Source of the DNA: JACJXF01 sp964349045
GTDB taxonomy: Bacteria > Bacteroidota > Bacteroidia > Bacteroidales > GCA-2748055
Assembly: GCA_964349045.1 (NCBI GenBank)
Contig: CAYGFI010000035.1
Coordinates: forward strand, 1-34,431
DNA length: 34,431 nt
Direction: 5' to 3'
A program made the translations under genes and the position numbers. The notes beneath the pieces were generated by a model, which was not told where the DNA came from, searched no databases, and saw nothing but the letters and a program-made list of their open reading frames with translations. The first letter of the stretch is position 1; each line of letters begins with the position of its first letter. Positions 31,631 to 34,431 of the stretch are shown here, piece by piece.

Positions 31631-34431
31631 ATGAAAACAAAATACAATATCATTTATGCATTTGCAGCATTCTTATTCAGTATTAATGTGTTATCGGGAG
31701 CTGCAACAGGTGAAACAACAATTATTGTAAGACCTACACACGTGTATCTTCAATCGGACACCGCCCAGGGAGCATTTTTAATAAGCCTGTCGGGGTATTC
31801 TACAGATTCTGTAAGATACAGACTCTTCAGAAGCACTTCGCAATATGCATGCTGGGATAATCAGACTCATACCTTTATCACTTCCGCTTCCTATTCTTCC
31901 GGTCCACTGGCATTGGGCAGTCCTTCGGGTGAATCGACATTCTGGATAGTGTACCAGAGAGGTTCAAACAGAAGCGACACCGTTAGTTACCGCGATCGCA
32001 TTGGCCCATTGTATTCCACAAATAATAACACACTTGCTTTGCCGGGTGCCATAGCTATCAAAGATTCCTTTATTATATCAGGAAAACTTTCAGGCGGATC
32101 GGAAAATAGTCTTACTGAAAAGTATGTTTTGCTGGCATGGAACGGCAGCAGTCTGGTAAGCGCAACATCGTCCTATATTGGCTCAGGAGAGTTTTCAGTT
32201 TATTTACCGGTGGGAGTCGGCATAGACAAGATCGAAGTCAGAACTCTTGATAACCAGACCCTCGCAAGCAGAACCGGGATCTGGAATACCTTTGTACGAC
32301 TTCCAGACATTGCACTGGAAGTTAGCCAGATTACAGAACTTGAAATTTCCAATATTTTCATTAATGGAATTGCATTGAATGGCTTTAATCCGGATACAAC
32401 AAAGTACATTATTGAGCTTCCTGCAGGTACTGTATCAATTCCATTTGTTGAAGCTACATTGAATAACCCGGAAGCATTGGTTGAAATTACCCAGGCTGTT
32501 GACCTTTCAGATGATGAAACGGCAAGAACATGCACAATCGATATAGTATCTGAAGATGGAACAACGTCAATAACATATACAATTACTTTTATCCTGTCTT
32601 TACCTGGCCATGATGCAACGCTTTCAAACCTTTTTATTGATGCTGTTCCGGTTGCCGGATTTGTTCCCGGTAATTTTGTGTATCAAATAATTCTGACCTC
32701 CGGCACAATTGAAATTCCTGTTGTTTCTTTTATACTTGCCAATGAACATGCAAGTGCAGTTGTTATAGAAGCGAGCGATCTTAACGGCTCAGAAACCGAA
32801 AGAACAACAACAATTATTGTAACATCTGAAAACGGAATTCAAACCGGAACCTATACCATCCTGTTTACTGTTTATGATCCTGCCAATGATGCTTCATTAT
32901 CTGACCTTTCTGTGGATTGCATGACGGTTGACGGATTCAATCCCGATACAATGAACTATAAAATTCTGTTGCCCATGGGATCAATATCCATTCCGGTTGT
33001 AACCTGTATAACTTCTGATTTAAATGCATCTGTACATGTTAATGACGCTACCAGTCTTAATGGTTCCGAGGCTGAAAGAACAACGACTATTATTGTTACC
33101 GCTGAAAACGGGATTCTTACGAAAACATATTCAGTCCTGTTTACCATTTATCATCCCTCTGATAATGCGTTATTATCTGACCTTTCTGTTGATTGTTCAA
33201 CTGTTTATGGGTTCAACCCAAATACATTTAATTATGAAGTTTACTTGCCTTTTGGTACAATTGATGTTCCTGTTGTAACATGCATCACATCAGACTTAAA
33301 TGCCTATGTCTTAATTGATGACGCAACCGGTCTTAATGGCATCCCGGAGCAAAGGACTACAACAATCGCTGTTACCGCAGAAGATGGTATTCAGATAAAA
33401 ATATATTCCATAGAATTTATTGTCCATAATCCTGCCAATGATGCCTCATTATCTGATCTTTCAGTGGATTGTGTAACTATTGATGGCTTTAACACAGATA
33501 CATTTGCTTATACTGTTTTAATACCATTTGAAACAAACGAGGTTCCTCTTGTGACCTGTATAACAAACGATCTGAACGCATCAGCCGTAATAATTGAAGC
33601 AACCAATCTCAACGGGACCCTGGCTGAGAGGACAACAAAAATTGTTGTTACCGCTGAAAACGGATTTGCCACTAAAACCTATTCCATAATTTTTAGTATT
33701 TATCTCCCCTCCGGTGATGCATCATTAACTATGATGTATGTTGATGGTGCACCGGTTAACGGTTTTTCAGCAGGTAATTATACATATGCCGTTCTGCTGC
33801 CTTTCGGTACAACAAATGTCCCGGTCGTTTCCTATAATCTCAAAAACATGCAGGCAACTGCTATTATAACCAATGCCGGCAATCTTCATGGCACCAGAGA
33901 GCAAAGGACAACAACAGTTGTTGTAACGGCCGAAAACGGATTAGTAAAAAAAACCTATTCCATTGTATTTAAAATTTATATTCCTTCCCCTGATCCGTCA
34001 TTAGCTAAGCTTTCCATCGATGGAGTTCAACTAAATGGTTTTACTGCAGGTAATACTACGTATGCGGTACTATTGCCTTTTGGGACCACAGATCTTCCTC
34101 TTGTTACTTATACATTAGCTCATGAAAATGCAAGCGCTGTTATTACAAATGCCGGCAATCTTTACGGTAACAGAACTGAAAGAACTACTTATGTTGTTGT
34201 CACAGCTGAAAACGGTTTTGCAGAGAAAACCTATTCCATAGTTTTTAATGTTTTTGCTCCTTCAAATAATGCCTCATTGGCAACGCTTTTCGTTAACGGG
34301 ACTCCGGTTCCCGGATTTGGTGGGGGTAATTTAAATTATTCCGTACTTCTGCCCTTTGGAACTATTGATATCCCGGTTGTTACCTTTTCAGTTGCAAACG
34401 AAAAAGCAACTGCAGTAACTACTAATGCCGG
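31631..34431 (+). CDS. Very long secreted protein with cadherin-like beta-sandwich repeats (3' end beyond window)
   Basis: The open frame runs from the ATG at 31631 to the window end (933 codons) without a stop. A signal peptide covers about residues 1-26. Residues 27-235 form one or two beta-rich domains I cannot assign. From residue 236 there are eight tandem copies, the last incomplete, of a 92-residue domain resembling the cadherin-like beta-sandwich family (Cadherin-like, PF12733 type): pattern DASLSDLSVDG..V.GFNP...Y.V.LPFGT..VPVVT, then ERTTTIIVTAENG and KTYSI.F. Starts fall at 32336, 32612, 32888, 33164, 33440, 33716, 33992 and 34268, every 276 nt. Repeats 3-5 carry an extra cysteine pair. 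Such proteins are usually surface adhesins or stalks; a T9SS sorting domain would be expected at the unseen C-terminus. No enzyme domain is seen so far. Confidence 0.85.
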   Translation, partial: MKTKYNIIYAFAAFLFSINVLSGAATGETTIIVRPTHVYLQSDTAQGAFLISLSGYSTDSVRYRLFRSTSQYACWDNQTHTFITSASYSSGPLALGSPSGESTFWIVYQRGSNRSDTVSYRDRIGPLYSTNNNTLALPGAIAIKDSFIISGKLSGGSENSLTEKYVLLAWNGSSLVSATSSYIGSGEFSVYLPVGVGIDKIEVRTLDNQTLASRTGIWNTFVRLPDIALEVSQITELEISNIFINGIALNGFNPDTTKYIIELPAGTVSIPFVEATLNNPEALVEITQAVDLSDDETARTCTIDIVSEDGTTSITYTITFILSLPGHDATLSNLFIDAVPVAGFVPGNFVYQIILTSGTIEIPVVSFILANEHASAVVIEASDLNGSETERTTTIIVTSENGIQTGTYTILFTVYDPANDASLSDLSVDCMTVDGFNPDTMNYKILLPMGSISIPVVTCITSDLNASVHVNDATSLNGSEAERTTTIIVTAENGILTKTYSVLFTIYHPSDNALLSDLSVDCSTVYGFNPNTFNYEVYLPFGTIDVPVVTCITSDLNAYVLIDDATGLNGIPEQRTTTIAVTAEDGIQIKIYSIEFIVHNPANDASLSDLSVDCVTIDGFNTDTFAYTVLIPFETNEVPLVTCITNDLNASAVIIEATNLNGTLAERTTKIVVTAENGFATKTYSIIFSIYLPSGDASLTMMYVDGAPVNGFSAGNYTYAVLLPFGTTNVPVVSYNLKNMQATAIITNAGNLHGTREQRTTTVVVTAENGLVKKTYSIVFKIYIPSPDPSLAKLSIDGVQLNGFTAGNTTYAVLLPFGTTDLPLVTYTLAHENASAVITNAGNLYGNRTERTTYVVVTAENGFAEKTYSIVFNVFAPSNNASLATLFVNGTPVPGFGGGNLNYSVLLPFGTIDIPVVTFSVANEKATAVTTNA
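32336..34431 (+). repeat. Tandem coding repeats of exactly 276 nt (92 residues), at least 7.6 copies
   Basis: Eight unit starts are spaced 276 nt apart without exception. Units 3 and 4 are most alike at the nucleotide level (for example TTATCTGACCTTTCTGT in both), and units 6-8 share ITNAGNL or NAGNL, so the array appears to have grown by more than one local duplication. Confidence 0.9.

Noticed and set aside
32200..33147. Minus-strand open frames opposite the repeat protein
   Set aside because: Shadows of the long plus-strand frame, whose repeat structure and signal peptide prove the coding strand.

Overview
The window looks like a scaffold piece from an anaerobic environmental member of the Bacteroidota, probably Bacteroidales-like. 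The reasons are a type IX secretion (Por) C-terminal sorting domain on a CotH-type protein, an rnf operon in the order B-C-D-G-E-A preceded by an rseC-like gene, FadL/OmpP1 and BamA-like outer-membrane proteins, a GH88 lipoprotein, TAnnTTTG-type promoter boxes and mostly weak Shine-Dalgarno sites. A run of 100 N at 30446-30545 is a scaffolding gap, so gene adjacency across it is not proven. I see no rRNA, tRNA, CRISPR array, transposase or phage gene.

Layout. 1-2237: a KdpD-type sensor kinase without the KdpD/Usp N-terminus, then KdpE, overlapping the tail of an upstream gene. 2280-3155: DUF2279 protein. 3375-4568: GH88 lipoprotein. 4855-8394 (minus): 1179-residue multidomain CotH/lamin-tail protein with a T9SS signal. 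8501-8854 (minus): small membrane protein. 8855-9610: about 750 bp without an intact gene, holding inverted repeats, a decayed glycoside-hydrolase-like fragment and the rnf promoter. 9611-15225: rseC-rnfBCDGEA, encoding the ion-translocating ferredoxin:NAD+ oxidoreductase. An HD phosphohydrolase follows 20 bp later (15246-15899). 16203-18062: M14 peptidase. 18282-19649: YgiD-like dioxygenase and a DUF454 protein. 19756-20514 (minus): ROK/polyphosphate glucokinase. 20721-21113: stand-alone receiver protein, overlapping tail to tail with a penicillin-acylase-family gene (21094-23514, minus). 23599-25381 (minus): EEP-family hydrolase and YhhN. 25483-26829: BamA-like barrel. 26963-27634: unknown secreted protein. 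27687-29300 (minus): FadL. 29724-30437: serine/threonine-type metallophosphatase. After the gap: DUF1684 lipoprotein (30559-31452) and a very long secreted repeat protein (31631 to beyond the window end).

Two things stand out. First, the last gene carries at least eight cadherin-like beta-sandwich repeats spaced at exactly 276 nt (92 residues) with no indel, and three adjacent repeats have gained the same pair of cysteines 29 residues apart. Second, many intergenic regions carry arrays of 8-nt units related to GTGACGGA (variants GTGACGGC, GTTACGGA, GTGAATGR), in either orientation. Several begin inside a gene so that the TGA of the first GTGA unit is the stop codon, one cluster splits the rnf operon between rnfG and rnfE, and two form long inverted repeats. 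A separate heptamer (AATTCTA) brackets the ygiD-DUF454 pair in opposite orientations.

Functionally the region is mostly housekeeping and envelope genes: potassium or osmotic sensing (Kdp), ferredoxin-driven respiration (Rnf), outer-membrane proteins and secreted or lipid-anchored hydrolases suited to a polymer-degrading anaerobe. Family names are assigned by eye from motifs; no database search was run.
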